The translations under genes were made by a program, and so were the position numbers. This document shows, in pieces, positions 46,721-57,585 of a DNA stretch of 64,000 nucleotides (position 1 is its first letter; each line of letters starts with the position of its first letter). The stretch lies in NCBI GenBank assembly GCA_963966105.1, contig OZ014530.1, forward strand, positions 244,393,138 to 244,457,137. Reading direction: 5' to 3'. The stretch is from Volucella zonaria (taxonomy: Eukaryota > Arthropoda > Insecta > Diptera > Syrphidae). The notes beneath the pieces are model-generated. The model worked only from the letters and a program-made list of their open reading frames with translations, was not told where the DNA came from and did no database searches.

Positions 46721-46949
46721 CGGGCGAAACTGGAGGAGCTAGCTAAAGATCGATCATCGACCTGGCTGGAAACGCTTATTGGTTGAAGCCCAGGTTCACC
46801 CCGGACTGTATGGCCACCTTAAGGAAGTAAGTAAGTACATACATATATTTTTAATCTAATTTTCCGTAAACAGAAGAATATAATTGAAATGAGCTCTTTT
46901 ATAAGCGCTTCTGTCTTTACATTTAAATAAAACAAAGTGTGTGTGTGTG

Positions 46950-47620
46950 ATATCATCGAAATTTTTTATTCATTTGAAAGGCCTATCGATGCCATTATGT
47001 ACGGAATATAACATCGTTCAAATGTCTGCCGCGGCTTCTCTGGGTATCGCGCATCCGAAATGTCCCATTTTCCATGATTCTGGCGCATAAATCAGGCTGA
47101 ATTTAATCGATGGGTTATGTTGGCTTTGAGAGCCGCTGTGGTTTGTAGCTTATTCGCATAGATCTGCAATTTCAGAAAACCCCATAAGAAAAAGTCTAAC
47201 GAGGTCAAATCGCACGATCTCGGTGGCCAGTTCACATCACCACCACATGAGATGACCATGCCCTCGAATCGCTCGTGCAGAATTTTCAATGTGGCGTGAG
47301 CTGTGTGGCACGTAGCGCCGTCCTGTTGAAGCCACATGTCGATGGTATCCATATCATCCAATTTAGGCCAAAAGAAGTTGGTAATCATCGACCTATAGTG
47401 CTTTCCGTTGACGGTGATGGCCTGACCAACGTCATGCTCAAAGAAATATGGACCGATGACGCCACCAGCCCAAAATCTAAACCAAACAGTGATTAGTGAT
47501 CGGGATGCATTGGACGCTCTTGGATCTCATGCGGATTGGTTTCGTCCCAAATTCGACAATTTTGTTTGTTACGTACCCATGGAAAGTGAGCTTAGTGTGA
47601 CTAGACGTGTTTTTGAATCG
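46950..47620 (-). pseudogene. DD41D transposase remnant, third subfamily
   Basis: The frame 47092-47388 reads MITNFFWPKLDDMDTIDMWL, LQQDGATCHTAHATLKILHE (second aspartate) and WPPRSCDLTSLDFFLWGFLK (third). I count 41 residues between them. Upstream on the minus strand are HFHGYVTNKIVEFGTK and FWAGGVIGPYFFEHDVGQAI. The region holding the first aspartate is missing. The C-terminus, out of frame near 47050, resembles RGRHLNDVIF. It is a different subfamily from the copies at 2707 and 41322. Confidence 0.82.
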
Positions 47621-47814
47621 CTCTGTGAATTAGTGGTCTTATTACCCATTTTAAAAGTTTAAATATCTCTTAACTGATAAGCAATCAATCCAAAGACAGT
47701 GACTTTTTTATTAACACAAGTTTATTTTAAACATCAGAGTAGATTTTTTCCACTTATATTTGATTTTGAAATATAAATTTGTCTTTTTAAAATTCAAATT
47801 ATTCCCCTGTTAAG

Positions 47815-48206
47815 ATGTATGTGTGTGGGCATTGCGGTGAACACCTCCCCATCGATGGCGATTTTGCAGTGTGTTCGTCGTGCAAGCGAAAGCTTCACTT
47901 CGAATGCGCTACGGTTACAGCAAAGTCGTGGAGAACCATGGGCACGAAAAAAGACGCATGGAGGTGCCAAACATGCAGGGGCGGTGGAGCCAGCAATGTG
48001 GTAGTATCTGTTCCTTAGACTATGCAAGAACAACCGTCAAAGAGAATGCGTGAACTCAGTAGCCCCCGTAAAGAAAATAACACCAATTCAACTGACAACA
48101 ACCCAGCTGTTATAGTGGAAATCCGTTTTCTTGGAGGGGAAGTTAAAGAAATTATGGCAAACTGCGATTTTGTAGTCGCTAAGTATGATGATCTCAACAC
48201 TGACAC
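47815..48206 (+). pseudogene. LINE ORF1 N-terminus with PHD finger
   Basis: Beginning at the ATG at 47815, 67 codons encode a C4HC3 zinc finger: Cys at residues 4, 7, 20 and 23, His 28, Cys 31, 51 and 54, with the tryptophan (DAWRCQTC) typical of PHD fingers. PHD-like fingers are known in ORF1 proteins of some CR1/L2-type LINEs. After the stop at 48018 a second frame (48022-48206) gives SKRMRELSSPRKENNTNSTD and KEIMANCDFVVAKYDDLNTD, the start of a coiled region. The ORF is cut at 48206 by a jockey-like LINE. Confidence 0.8.
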
Positions 48207-48441
48207 CTTTTTTCTTTTTTTTTTTCGTGGGAAGGTATCATTCATAGACACTATAGGCCCGGAGCCTATAGTAGTGTGAGATTCTTACTCACTAAAAAAC
48301 ACCTCCCTTATGCAAACCACGACTGAGTTCACACTCAACAAGCAGTTCTTCTATCGCATTTTATTTGTTTTTATAAGATATCCGGGAGGCGATTTTCCAT
48401 TGAAAATTTCTGTGTACTTTAGAAAAATTACGCGCTGCTAA

Positions 48442-49603
48442 TCACCGCGCTAGATTGAGAGGCTTAGTCCTTTTCAGACGGCGCAATAAATTTGTCTCGT
48501 CGAGGATCTGTTGAACAGAAATATTCGTATGACCTTGTAATCGATTATTATGTTTTCGCGCAAACATTTTAATTACGTTGTGAACGTTTTCGACTCCTAA
48601 ATCTCTGTGGATATCATCGTTTCTAATGTACCACGTCGCGTTAACAATACCTCGAAGAACTTTGTTTTGGAATGTCTGTAATACATTAATGTTACTATTT
48701 TTAGTACAACCACAAAGTTGCACACCATATGTTAAGATCGGTTTTAGCACTTCCTTGTATAACAGCAGTTTGTTCTCTAAGCTAAGCTTGGAATACTTTC
48801 CAATAAGCCAGTAAATATCTCTATATTTGATTTCAAGCTCTTCACGTTTTTTCTTGACGTGTGCTCTCCATTTTAGTTTATCGTCGGGTGTCATACCGAG
48901 ATATTTGGCCTCGTTCGCGTAAGGAATTCGTACTGCGTTGATAAACATCGGTGGATTCACTATTTTCTTGAGAGTGAAGTTCATTTGTTTTCATTAAGCG
49001 CGATTTGCCAAGTCTTTGTCCAATTGTTAATCCGTGTAAGTGCACGTTGCAACTTGGCAGTTGCTTCTTCGACTGTTTTAGCCCTTGCCAAAATGGCAGT
49101 GTCATCAGTAAATGTGGCTAGGACAGTGTCGTCCGTTTGCGGTATATCGCGGGTAAAAAGCAAATATAGCAGAGGGCCAAGTACACTTCCTTGCGGCACC
49201 CCTGCCATTATTGTCTTCCGTGTCTCACACGGAAGAGTCGGTCTTCCAGGTATGAACCTAAAATACAAGACAGTTGCTGGGGTAGGGCTTGTCGAAGTTT
49301 ATATTTTAGGCCTTCGTGCCATACCCTATCAAAGGCTTGAAAAACGTCAAGGAATGCGCTTGAACAGACTAACTTACACTCGATTGCTCGTTCAATTACT
49401 TCGGCTATTCGATGCACTTGGTCAACTGTAGAGTGTTGGCTTCTAAAGCCAAATTGATGATCAGGCAAGAGGGAATTTGTGTCGGTAATTGGTTTAAGAC
49501 GATTAAGAAGGATTCGCTCGAAGACCTTCGATGTAATCGGGAGAAGCGATATTGGTCTATATGACTTGACTTTAGTCAGCGGTTTACCGGGTTTCGGAAC
49601 CAT
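48442..49603 (-). pseudogene. Jockey-like ORF2: reverse transcriptase, FTDD box
   Basis: KSYRPISLLPITSKVFERIL, HQFGFRSQHSTVDQVHRIAE, AFLDVFQAFDRVWHEGLKYK (motif A; one residue longer or shorter than usual), then after a shift GVPQGSVLGPLLYLLFTRDI (motif B) and VLATFTDDTAILARA (motif C; FADD in relatives, both aspartates kept). After another shift, IPYANEAKYLGMTPDDKLKW and LLYKEVLKPILTYGVQLCG follow, ending at 48442. Three frameshifts, few stops: a moderately young copy. Confidence 0.9.
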
Positions 49604-49614
49604 AATAACTTCGG

Positions 49615-50524
49615 CTACTTTCCACTGATGTGGCGCGGTACATGCTCTAATCTAATGCTGGCATTTATAAGATAGAGCAGCTTTAGCAAACCTTTTTTCG
49701 GCAACGCTTTAAGTATCTCTCCCGATATTAAGTCATATTCCGGGGCTTTATTAGGCTTAAGCGTGTCTATAACCTGTCTAAGTTCCCTAAGTGTAGCCTT
49801 TTCTACTGGAAACTTTGTCGTCACGTCTAGCGTATTGGCATTCTCTAGAAGCACTTCCCCGTCGAATGGTTTAAACGTTTCTGCAAGATGGTCGGCGAAA
49901 ACATTAGCTTTTTCCTTACCTTCTTTCGCCCAGTCATCCTGGTTTCTTCTTATTGGCGCCACGTGTATTTGGAGCTTTCGAACACTTTTAACGGCTCTCC
50001 ATATGGAGTAGTTGGTATCCTTTGTCGCTGTGAGTCTTTCAAGGTAGTTATTAATACCTTGATTATTGAAGTTCTTGATCGATTTTTTCAACAAGTTGCA
50101 GAGCCTATTGAAGGACGTTTCATGCCACTTTTTCCGCGTTCTTCGTTTCTTCCTTATCATTTCTCTGATTTCCGGTGGGTATCTTATGCCGACTTTGGGA
50201 ACTTTGTTCGATTCGCGGGGAGTGTTCTTCCAGGCCGCTTGCTGTATGACTTCAACAAAACGTTCAACTTCTTTTTCAAGTTGATACGGCGTTCTAAGTG
50301 CTACTTTCAACTCAGTATTGTCTACAACGTCTATTCGGAAATCTTCCCAGTGAGTTTTGCTGTTAGTTAATCTGGGTGGTCTTTGTTTCTTAACCAAGGA
50401 TTTACACAGTGAGAGGATAACTGGAGAATGATCGGAGGAAAGATCGAAGCCCTCTTCAACTTTGACGTAACTAGAGTTTACTCCTTTTCCGATAAAGAAG
50501 TCTATTAGATCGGGTGTTTTGACG
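49615..50524 (-). pseudogene. Jockey-like ORF2: endonuclease end and linker
   Basis: The 5' end reads TPDLIDFFIGKGVNSS and DLSSDHSPVILSLC, the final SDH motif of the endonuclease. The open frame 49615-50397 (260 codons) carries the linker: FRIDVVDNTELKVALRTPYQ, VGIRYPPEIREMIRKKRRTR and YSIWRAVKSVRKLQ, and ends in PNKAPEYDLISGEILKALPK, the start of the reverse transcriptase. The frame then shifts near 49610. Confidence 0.88.
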
Positions 50525-50534
50525 ACACTAACAC

Positions 50535-50784
50535 ATGAGAAAACAGAATGACCTTATGGACAACATAATAAAAGAACTAAATGAAATAAAAGAAACCAAC
50601 AAAAGGAAAGATGTCATAATGGAAAATTTGCAAACACAGATCAGCACACTTGAACAGCAAATGATCAAAAACAATATCGACATAAAAAGCATTCCCACTA
50701 CCCCTCAAGAAAACCTATTTGAGGTAGTGAAGGGAATAGGAAAAACGGTCAACTGTGAGATCAACGACACCGACATCACAGACA
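50535..50784 (+). pseudogene. Host LINE ORF1, coiled-coil part
   Basis: The open frame from 50535 reads LMDNIIKELNEIKETNKRKD and ENLQTQISTLEQQMIKNNID, with leucine/isoleucine spacing of a coiled coil, then VVKGIGKTVNCEINDTDITD. In LINE ORF1 proteins such coils make trimers. It is cut by the mariner at 50785 and resumes at 52057. Confidence 0.78.
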
Positions 50785-50786
50785 TA

Positions 50787-52054
50787 CGAGGGTTGTTTCT
50801 TACCGAACAATGATACAAGACATTTTTTCTCAAAATTGTTTTTTATTTTTCTACATAGTCTCCTTGTAACTCTACATACTTCTCCAAGCGATGCTCTCAT
50901 CTCTCTAACCCGTCGAAATAGTACTTGGCGTTTTCCTCTGCAAAATAATTGTTCACGAAGGTGATTGCCTCGTCATTTGACGAAACTATCTGTCCTCCGA
51001 ACGCAGTTTTTAGATGAGGGAACAAAAAGAAGTCGCTTGGGGTTAGATCTGGTGAATAAGGTGGTTGGTCAAGCAGTTCAAACCGTAATTCATGGATTTT
51101 CGCCATGGCAACCGCTGAGGTGTTGCCGGTGAGACGGCGCGTTGTCTTGGTGAAACAGGATTTTCTTTTTCTGCAAATGTGGCCGTTTTTCCACAAATTC
51201 TGCCTTCAGCTTGGCAAGTAATGATGCGTAGTATGCTCCTGTAATGGTTTTTCCTTTTTGAAGATAATCGATTAAGATAACTCCTTTACTATCCCAAAAA
51301 ACAGTCGTCATCACTTTCCCAGCCGAACAAACAGTTTTTGCTGTTTTTGGAGCCGGCTCGCCCTTTGCAGTCCACTGTTTTGACTTAATTTTTGTTTCGG
51401 GCGTATAGTGGTGTATTCAAGTTTCATCTACAGTAATTAATTGGCGCCAAAACTCGGATTTATTGCGCCTTAACTGCGCCAACAGAGCGTTGGAACTGTT
51501 CATTTGAACACGGTTTGGGTGTAACGTAAGCAACCGCGGCACCCAACGCGCGGAAAGCTTGCCTAAATCTTGATTTAATATGTAACAAACACGTTCTTTG
51601 GGCACTTTCATAACCTCTACTATCTCTCTCACTTTAATTCGGCGGTCGTTTAACACCATTTGGTGAACTTTAGCAATGTTATCGTCAGTAGTTGCAGTTT
51701 TTGGACGTCCCGAACGTTCATCATCTCCCAAGCTCTTACGGCCACGTTTAAATCCAGCTGCCCAAAATTTCACTGTGGTAAATTATGGTGCAGAGTCCCC
51801 ATACACAGAGTCCAACTCATCTTTGATTTGCGTAGGCGTATTGCCTTTCAAAAACAAGAATCTAATAACAGCTCGATACTCAAAAACACTCACATCGACT
51901 CACTCAAACGTGTCGATGTTAAAAACTGCTCGTCCAAAATGACTGAAACTTCGGTAAGTAACTGTCAAAAGATGCACAACTAACATTCACTAGCTTTTAT
52001 TGGCAAGTGACGCTATCTTTACGTTGCGATCGGAAACTTTTCAGGCAACCCTCG
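50787..52054 (-). mobile_element. Mariner element, family 3, copy B, near full length (1268 bp)
   Basis: The ends CGAGGGTTG at 50787 and, inverted, at 52054 are flanked by TA at 50785-50786 and 52055-52056. It splits ORF1 of the host LINE. Compared with copy A (34583-35559) it retains the HQDNAPSH segment and the full right end. Confidence 0.93.
50843..51960 (-). pseudogene. Mariner family 3 transposase, copy B
   Basis: The frame 51417-51773 reads AAGFKRGRKSLGDDERSGRP, VCYILNQDLGKLSARWVPRL and RQLITVDET (first aspartate). After a stop, 51090-51314 gives MMTTVFWDSKGVILIDYLQK and ILFHQDNAPSHRQHL (second). A shift leads to 50897-51196 with QPPYSPDLTPSDFFLFPHLK (third) and EENAKYYFDGLER. All three aspartates exist, but a stop and two frameshifts separate them. 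Confidence 0.9.
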
Positions 52055-52056
52055 TA

Positions 52057-52425
52057 TATCGCAAAAAAACAAAAAACCCCGAACGATCGACTATAGTTGC
52101 TACAATTGCATCCAGCATGAAGAAAATTCAGTTCATCAAACAAACACGCTCCACTCGCCCTATTAAACTAAAAGCGTTGCTGCAAAACACAAACAACCCC
52201 CCAAGCGTGAGCGCAGCTTTGGCCGATGCCACTGTTTACGTTAACAACCAGCTGACAAAACACAACAAACACGTAATGTGGATGGCAGAGGCAAGAGCGA
52301 GACAGGAGAACTGGAAATTTGTGTGGGAAAGTGCAGGAAGAATACTGGCTAGACGAAACGAGAATACGCAGCCAATTCTGATAAGTACCGTTACCGATGT
52401 GGGCAAAATTACTTGCACTCAATAA
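52057..52425 (+). pseudogene. Host LINE ORF1, C-terminal part
   Basis: It continues the ORF1 cut at 50784. SMKKIQFIKQTRSTRPIKLK, VSAALADATVYVNNQLTKHN and KHVMWMAEARARQENWKFVW are in one frame (52000-52425 open). The segment VYVNNxLT..N..L...AR follows the pattern of the ORF1 C-terminal RNA-binding part in CR1/L2-like elements. The stop is at 52423. Confidence 0.7.
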
Positions 52426-52479
52426 CTGCATCATGCGTAAACAAAAGGAAACTCAATAAATTTTATACCAACATCAGCC

Positions 52480-53109
52480 ACTTCATCAATATGTTAAAAA
52501 TAATAGTTTTAATTGAAACTAATATATGTAGAAGACGAAGAAAAGGGAATTTTCAGTTTAGATGGTTTCGAACCGGAGTTTCTGAATCGAGATAAACGTA
52601 GAGGAGGAGGAATTCTTATGTGAATACATAAAGAAGTAGAATATGAACGATTAAGATCTGAAAGTGTGTCATACGAAAGTATCCAAATCCAAATTAAAGG
52701 GAGTAATAAGTATAAGTACCTATGTAATAGGAATATAGAGACCACCAGGTAACAGCAGAAAAGCATTTATCGAAGAATACGGCCACAACGTTGGACAACT
52801 GAGAAAAAAGGACAAGACAATGGTAATTGGTGATATGAACATCAATGTGAATGATTTGGATGCGTATGGTGTGAAATAATATCTTCAGATGCTGGAGTCA
52901 CTGGGATTGATTAATGTGATTACGGCGTATACCAGAGTAGACCCGAATACTGGAGCAAATTCAACGATTGACTACATTTTAACTAACGCTACACATAACC
53001 AAATCGATTCAGCTGTAATTCAAAGTTGTATCACTGAACATTACCCAATCATGTACTTCACACAAAGAAAAAAAGCTGATGTTAAAGAAAACTCAGTCAG
53101 CCTGTCCTA
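52480..53109 (+). pseudogene. Host LINE ORF2 endonuclease
   Basis: Visible parts are MLKIIVLIETNI (glutamate motif), FEPEFLNRDKRRGGGIL, VIGIYRPPGNSRKAFIEEYG (after a shift), MVIGDMNINVNDLDAYG (GDMN motif), VDPNTGANSTIDYILTNATH and TEHYPIMYFTQRKK, where TEH stands in place of the catalytic SDH. The protein then meets the maT element at 53110. About 110 residues of linker are missing when it resumes at 55691. Confidence 0.82.
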
Positions 53110-53895
53110 TACAGGGTGACTTACTCGAACTCCAACTTTTTAAAATGCTAAAATTTTTTTATTTTTTGATAAATTTTATTGTGCCGAAGCAAAAAATGTT
53201 GGAAAATACATCAATTCTCAAATTGTATCAGTACTTTTCAATACGTCCATCTTCGGCGTGAATAATGGCCTTGAGACGGCCGAAGAAAGCATCACACCCT
53301 GCACGCAAGTGGCTCTGCGGTATTTTGGCCCATTCCCGGCGAAGTGCTTGTTTGAGGTGGTCCAAACGTCCTTCGCCTTCAAAATACCCCAGACAGAGAA
53401 ATCCATCGGACTTGCATCCGGAGAATTTGCAATCCATTGTGTCAAAGAAATGAAGTGTGGAACATTGTTTTTTAACCAATCTTGGTTGAGGCGCGCTTTG
53501 TGAGACGGTGCCGCGTCTTGTTGAAATGTCCACGGTCTCCGACCGAAATGATTGTTTGCCCAAGGCTTCAATACTGCCTCTAAAACAGTTTCACGGTATA
53601 CGACTGCATTAAATTTGACGTCATGGTCCAAAAATACCAGCGGATAGCGACCATCGGCGATTATGGCGGCCCAAACCATCACCATCGGTGCTGCCTGCTT
53701 TCTAGTGGCCGTCCGAAGGTGTAAATTTTCGAAGGACCTCTCTGGCAAGTAAACTCGGTTGTTTTGTTTGTTGACATATTGCTCGATAACAATTGGCGAC
53801 TCATCGGAAAAAACCAAATTCGGCAACTCACCACTTTCGTGCAAGTGTAGCAACTCCTTCGCTCTTTCGACTCTAACTTTTTTCTGTTGCGGTGT

Positions 53896-55339
53896 TGTAA
53901 CGGCTGAGACAAGAAGTTGTAGTCCCTTGTGATGGAGTGAGTTTCGGCACGTTATCGACGCCTAGCTAGAACTCGTCGGATTAGGGGGGGATCTTACACT
54001 CCACATGACCGCACAAAGAAATAAATTAAACGTGCCTTACTATCCTACCGCACTATTAAATAATGGCAGAACGAGATGTTACCACTGCCTTGGATAGTCC
54101 CTCCAGCATCTTATAAAAGAGCTCCTCACCATGGTTATTCCTTGTCCAGGTTTCTTAGGAATAACCCCCTATTTCTATATATCTTTTCTTCTCTACTTCA
54201 ACCTATGTTCAACTCAATCTATCCACACATGTTCTCGTTACATCTCACTAGTTCTTCATTTTATCAGAACAAAACATTCACTTTTATCATGTTTCAACAA
54301 ATTTATTAACACTAATAAGTCGTAGTTAATATTTTCATATTTAGAACTTAATTTTTAATTCAAATCAAATTAATCAAAGAAAGTTTAATCATACAAATTT
54401 AAATTCAAATGGTAAAAAAGGAACTTTTATAGAGCTTTTATTAAATTGATTAAGTTACGAGTACATTAACAAGAACTTAATACATGAAAAGAATCTAATA
54501 TTAATTCACATGTATGTACATATATATTCGATCTGTCATAATAAATTTACTGTGATAATGATACTGACTGTGATATTTACAAAAATTATTTTAATATTGG
54601 CTTTAGTAAGTTTTAATCAATACAAATGACTTATCAAACAAAAATTAATCAATCTGGTATTACAGATCATTGAGTAATAGTTAGAAAAAAGTACGAAAAC
54701 TGTAAGCTCTGCTGCTCTGGTGCCCTGCACCTCATGGTAGCTAATGGTGAGTGTCTTCAAATCTGCCTGTATGTACAGTAAATCCCACGTGGAAGGTGTG
54801 ACGATACTTGATATTATTCAAACTTATGATAGCGATAAGTGATCGTCTGCTGGGATTAAATTAATTCGATAGCGTCAATTTCTTCAATGCTGCTTTGGCT
54901 GAATTTTGGCTATCTTCGGCGATCGTGACCATCGGTCCAGGGAGGTGCAGACTATTAAATCTTTATATGTTATGCGTTTAATGAGCATAAAAAGAAACTT
55001 AAACTTTATGGTAACGAGTATTATACGCCATGGTTTTAGAAAACTATATTTGACAATAATTTGGCCATACTCAAGCCACTGAAATTTACTTCACTACCTT
55101 TCTTCTGCGCGAGCAAAAACCAAGAGAGCGCAATCGATAGCGGAAACTAGACATAATGCCCAAGATTCATGTTAAATCATTGCGGCTTGCAGCTCAATAC
55201 TGCTGCGAACATAGTTCAGTGTCATTTTAATTGGTAAAACCAAGTACAGGGTGTTAATGTTTTGAATGTTTGGGACAAAACATAGAAAATCGGATTTTAT
55301 TATTTTATTTATTCTAATTATTTTGCGATGACCATTACA
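53896..55339. mobile_element. Solo LTR-like insertion (1444 bp) in the maT element
   Basis: It starts TGTAACGGCTG and ends ACCATTACA, the TG...CA form with TGTAA/TTACA inverted ends. The four bases GTGT at 53892-53895 and 55340-55343 are the target duplication. Removing it with one GTGT restores the maT reading frame exactly. I find no coding sequence inside and no internal copy of its own start, so it reads as a solo LTR, unusually long for an insect. An internally deleted element is the alternative. Confidence 0.75.
54112..54118 (+). promoter_or_regulatory. TATA-box-like sequence in the solo LTR
   Basis: TATAAAA within the LTR, about 216 bp from its left end, could be the LTR promoter. There is no other support. 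Confidence 0.25.
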
Positions 55340-55691
55340 GTGTAAGATCGTGTGCTTTTTGGAACTTCAATGGCTTGAGCCCAAGCTCGTTTTTCAGTAT
55401 GTGTTGCATCCGTTCCAACGATATGTTGAGCTCACGAGCCATTTTTCATCCACTTCGACGCGGATTTCGCTCAATTCGATCCTTCACTTTCCGAACCATT
55501 TCTGCCGATGTTGCTGTTTTTTTTATGACCACCTCCATGGCGTTTTGCAACGATGCCAGTGTCATGGTAACGAGCTATGGTTCAATACACAAATGATTTA
55601 TTCACGTTGAGGTTCTGGAGGACTCTAACGATAGCTACTTGTGGTTTTCCAGCCAAATATAAAGCAATCACACTATCACGTTTGAATTCCA

Positions 55692-57500
55692 ATAAGGAGA
55701 ATATAAAAAAAAGAGACGAACTTTACAGAAAGTGGAAAAACAATAGACTAAACAAAGCATATGAACAAGAATATAAGACCTTCAGAAACAGACTGAACAA
55801 CGAAATAACGGCCCAAAAATCTATTTTTTATAAATCCAAGTTCAACCAAATAAGATCTGACCCCAGAAAAACATAGGGCTTAGTAAATGATATATTGGGA
55901 AGGAAAAAGCCTAGTAAAGTCTGCATAACTTAACTAATGCGTGTGCAAACAACTTCAGCACACAAATAAAAGATATTGTTCATCATTGTGACTCGGTTAC
56001 ATCGACACACACAAAATCAAGATTAACCAGCACAATTTACATATATTCAGAAAACAGATTTCTTTGAAACTCGAGGAATAATTAATCTATTGAGTGAAAA
56101 CAAGTCGCCAGGTATTGATGGAATACGAGCTATTGATATAAAAAGCCACACGGACATATTTACCCCATTATTGTGTAAATTAATTAGCTTAAGTATTGCA
56201 CAAGAAAAAATCCCTACCAGCTTAAAAACTGCTGTAATCAGACCGATATACAAAGCAGGTACAAAAAGCGACCTTCAAAATTATCGGCCAATATCAATAT
56301 TGCTAGTAATAGAAAATAGAATACATGCAAGCCAGTTCGGCTTCCAGAAAAATAAAAGCACTGGTAAGCTGTTAGGAGAATTTACAAATTGCGTCAACCA
56401 AGGTCTAAATAAAAGTCATCATGTTTTAGTGTTATTCGTGGACTTCAGTAAAGCTTTCGATACACTGAACCATGATAAAGTAGAAGTCCTGGAAAATATT
56501 GGTATACGAGGACTGATGGCAGAATATATGCGTGAATATCTGACGAACAAGCAATTTTGCGTCAAAATAAACAATGCATACATCCAAAATGAAAACGTTC
56601 AATATGGAGTCACGCAAAGATCAAAACTGGGTCCAATCCTGTTCATATTGTACACCAATGAGTTGTTACGAGTTTTCAAGAAGGCCATTCCATTTGCATA
56701 TGCAGACGATACGGCGATAGTGGTGCGTCACAGATCCTTACATACGGTAACAGAAATTTTGCATGGGGAGTTTGACAACGCGGTAAAGTGGTGTCACGAT
56801 CACGGCTTAACTATCAATGCTTCTAAAATAAAAGTGATGCATATACGAAATCCGCAATTCAGGGCTACACAATTGCAAATCCATTTCAAAAATGAATCCT
56901 GCAATAGTTCAGTTAATTGCCCTATCGACATAGTTGAGAGATACAAAAATCTGGGATTTACGAACGATAACAACTTTTTGTGTGATAAGCACATAGATGA
57001 GTTGCGAGTGACCCTCAGAAGAGCCTTATATGCATCTAAAATACCATGCCACAACGGCCGTATTAAGACAAACTTACTTTGCCCATGTGGAATCTAAACC
57101 TAGGTATGGTATACTTGCATGGGGCAATGCATCAGCAACACATATGCAGAAAATTCAAAAACTCCAAAACTCGGCACTGTAGAAGATAGGCGTACATAAC
57201 CAGCTCAATATTCCGGAACAAAGGCGTTTTAAAGTTCTTCGATTAGAAGATATCTTCAAGATGACCCTTATACTGGAGCACTATGATGACAACAGATTCA
57301 TAACACCAATTCAACATGGAATCAACATAAGAATACGGGATCAAGGTGTGCTTCACGAACCCCGATTCTACAATAACTACGGGAGAAGACAGCTGGAATG
57401 CATCAGTTTTTCTGTTTTTTTTTTTCTTTAATGATCTAATTATTATTAAAAAGATTGTATTATGTTTTAATCTAAGCTTGTTTACCAAAAATTAATCATA
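55692..57500 (+). pseudogene. Host LINE ORF2 reverse transcriptase, YADD intact
   Basis: NIKKRDELYRKWKNNRLNKA and NRLNNEITAQKSIFY are the linker. The frame 56090-57097 (335 codons) holds NKSPGIDGIRAIDIKSH, AVIRPIYKAGTKSDLQNYRP, ASQFGFQKNKSTGKLL, LVLFVDFSKAFDTLNHDKVE (motif A), GVTQRSKLGPILFILYTNEL (motif B; usual GVPQGSKLGP) and PFAYADDTAIVVRHR (motif C; 56699-56710). NYRPISI runs straight into ENRIHASQ, so part of the fingers is deleted. The C-terminus includes RYGILAWGNAS-like and YNNYGRRQLECIS sequence near 57110-57410. Confidence 0.9.
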
Positions 57501-57585
57501 AAACTGTGAAAAGCTATCTTCTGCAGAAAAGCCTTTAAGGCTTCGCAGAAATATCTAACCATTGTTAAGTTTTTAATGAAATTAA

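Larger units (their letters stand above)
44500..46835 (+). mobile_element. RTE-like LINE (CFDP2-type), copy 2
   Basis: The same family as 22330-24445. Endonuclease, linker and reverse transcriptase remnants come in order, and the tail reads GGTTCACCCCGGACTGTATG before AAGTAAGTAAGTA. Its decay is heavy, with no frame above 112 codons in the coding sense. Confidence 0.82.
48207..50524 (-). mobile_element. Jockey-like LINE inserted in the host LINE
   Basis: A minus-strand LINE whose 3' end meets a T-rich run (48208-48225). The flanking ten bases ACACTGACAC (48197-48206) and ACACTAACAC (50525-50534) look like a target-site duplication with one change. The 5' end is truncated within the endonuclease. 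The 3' UTR of about 230 bp lies at 48207-48441. Confidence 0.85.
53110..55690 (-). mobile_element. maT-type (DD37D) element, split by an LTR
   Basis: The left part (53110-53895) holds the catalytic domain and the right part (55340-55690) holds the N-terminal domain. The frame joins exactly across the inserted LTR. The left end CAGGGTGACTTACTCGAACT (53111, after TA) is a plausible terminal repeat. The right end is cut inside the coding region and lacks a terminal repeat; the neighbouring host LINE also lacks sequence there, so one deletion probably took both. Confidence 0.8.
53218..55690 (-). pseudogene. maT transposase (DD37D), interrupted
   Basis: N-terminal part: FKRDSVIALYLAGKPQVAIV, RVLQNLNVNKSFVY, then a stop, TIARYHDTGIVAKRHGGG: a helix-turn-helix region. 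After the LTR: RVERAKELLHLHESGELPNL, LVFSDESPIVIEQYVNKQNN (first aspartate), MVMVWAAIIADGRYPLVFLD, WTFQQDAAPSHKARLNQDWL (second) and ANSPDASPMDFSVWGILKAK (third). I count 37 residues between the last two aspartates, the maT spacing. The frame is open for 211 codons after the LTR, so the catalytic half is well preserved. Confidence 0.87.

Noticed and set aside
49763..50370. Plus-strand frames of 82-160 codons
   Set aside because: They lie antisense to the jockey-like ORF2, which has clear motifs on the minus strand.
55245..55253. TACAGGGTG as a terminal repeat of the maT element
   Set aside because: It lies inside the LTR defined by the GTGT duplication and exact frame restoration, so it is coincidental.
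53110..55690. Two separate maT copies side by side
   Set aside because: The two parts are complementary, do not overlap and join in frame when the LTR and one GTGT are removed.
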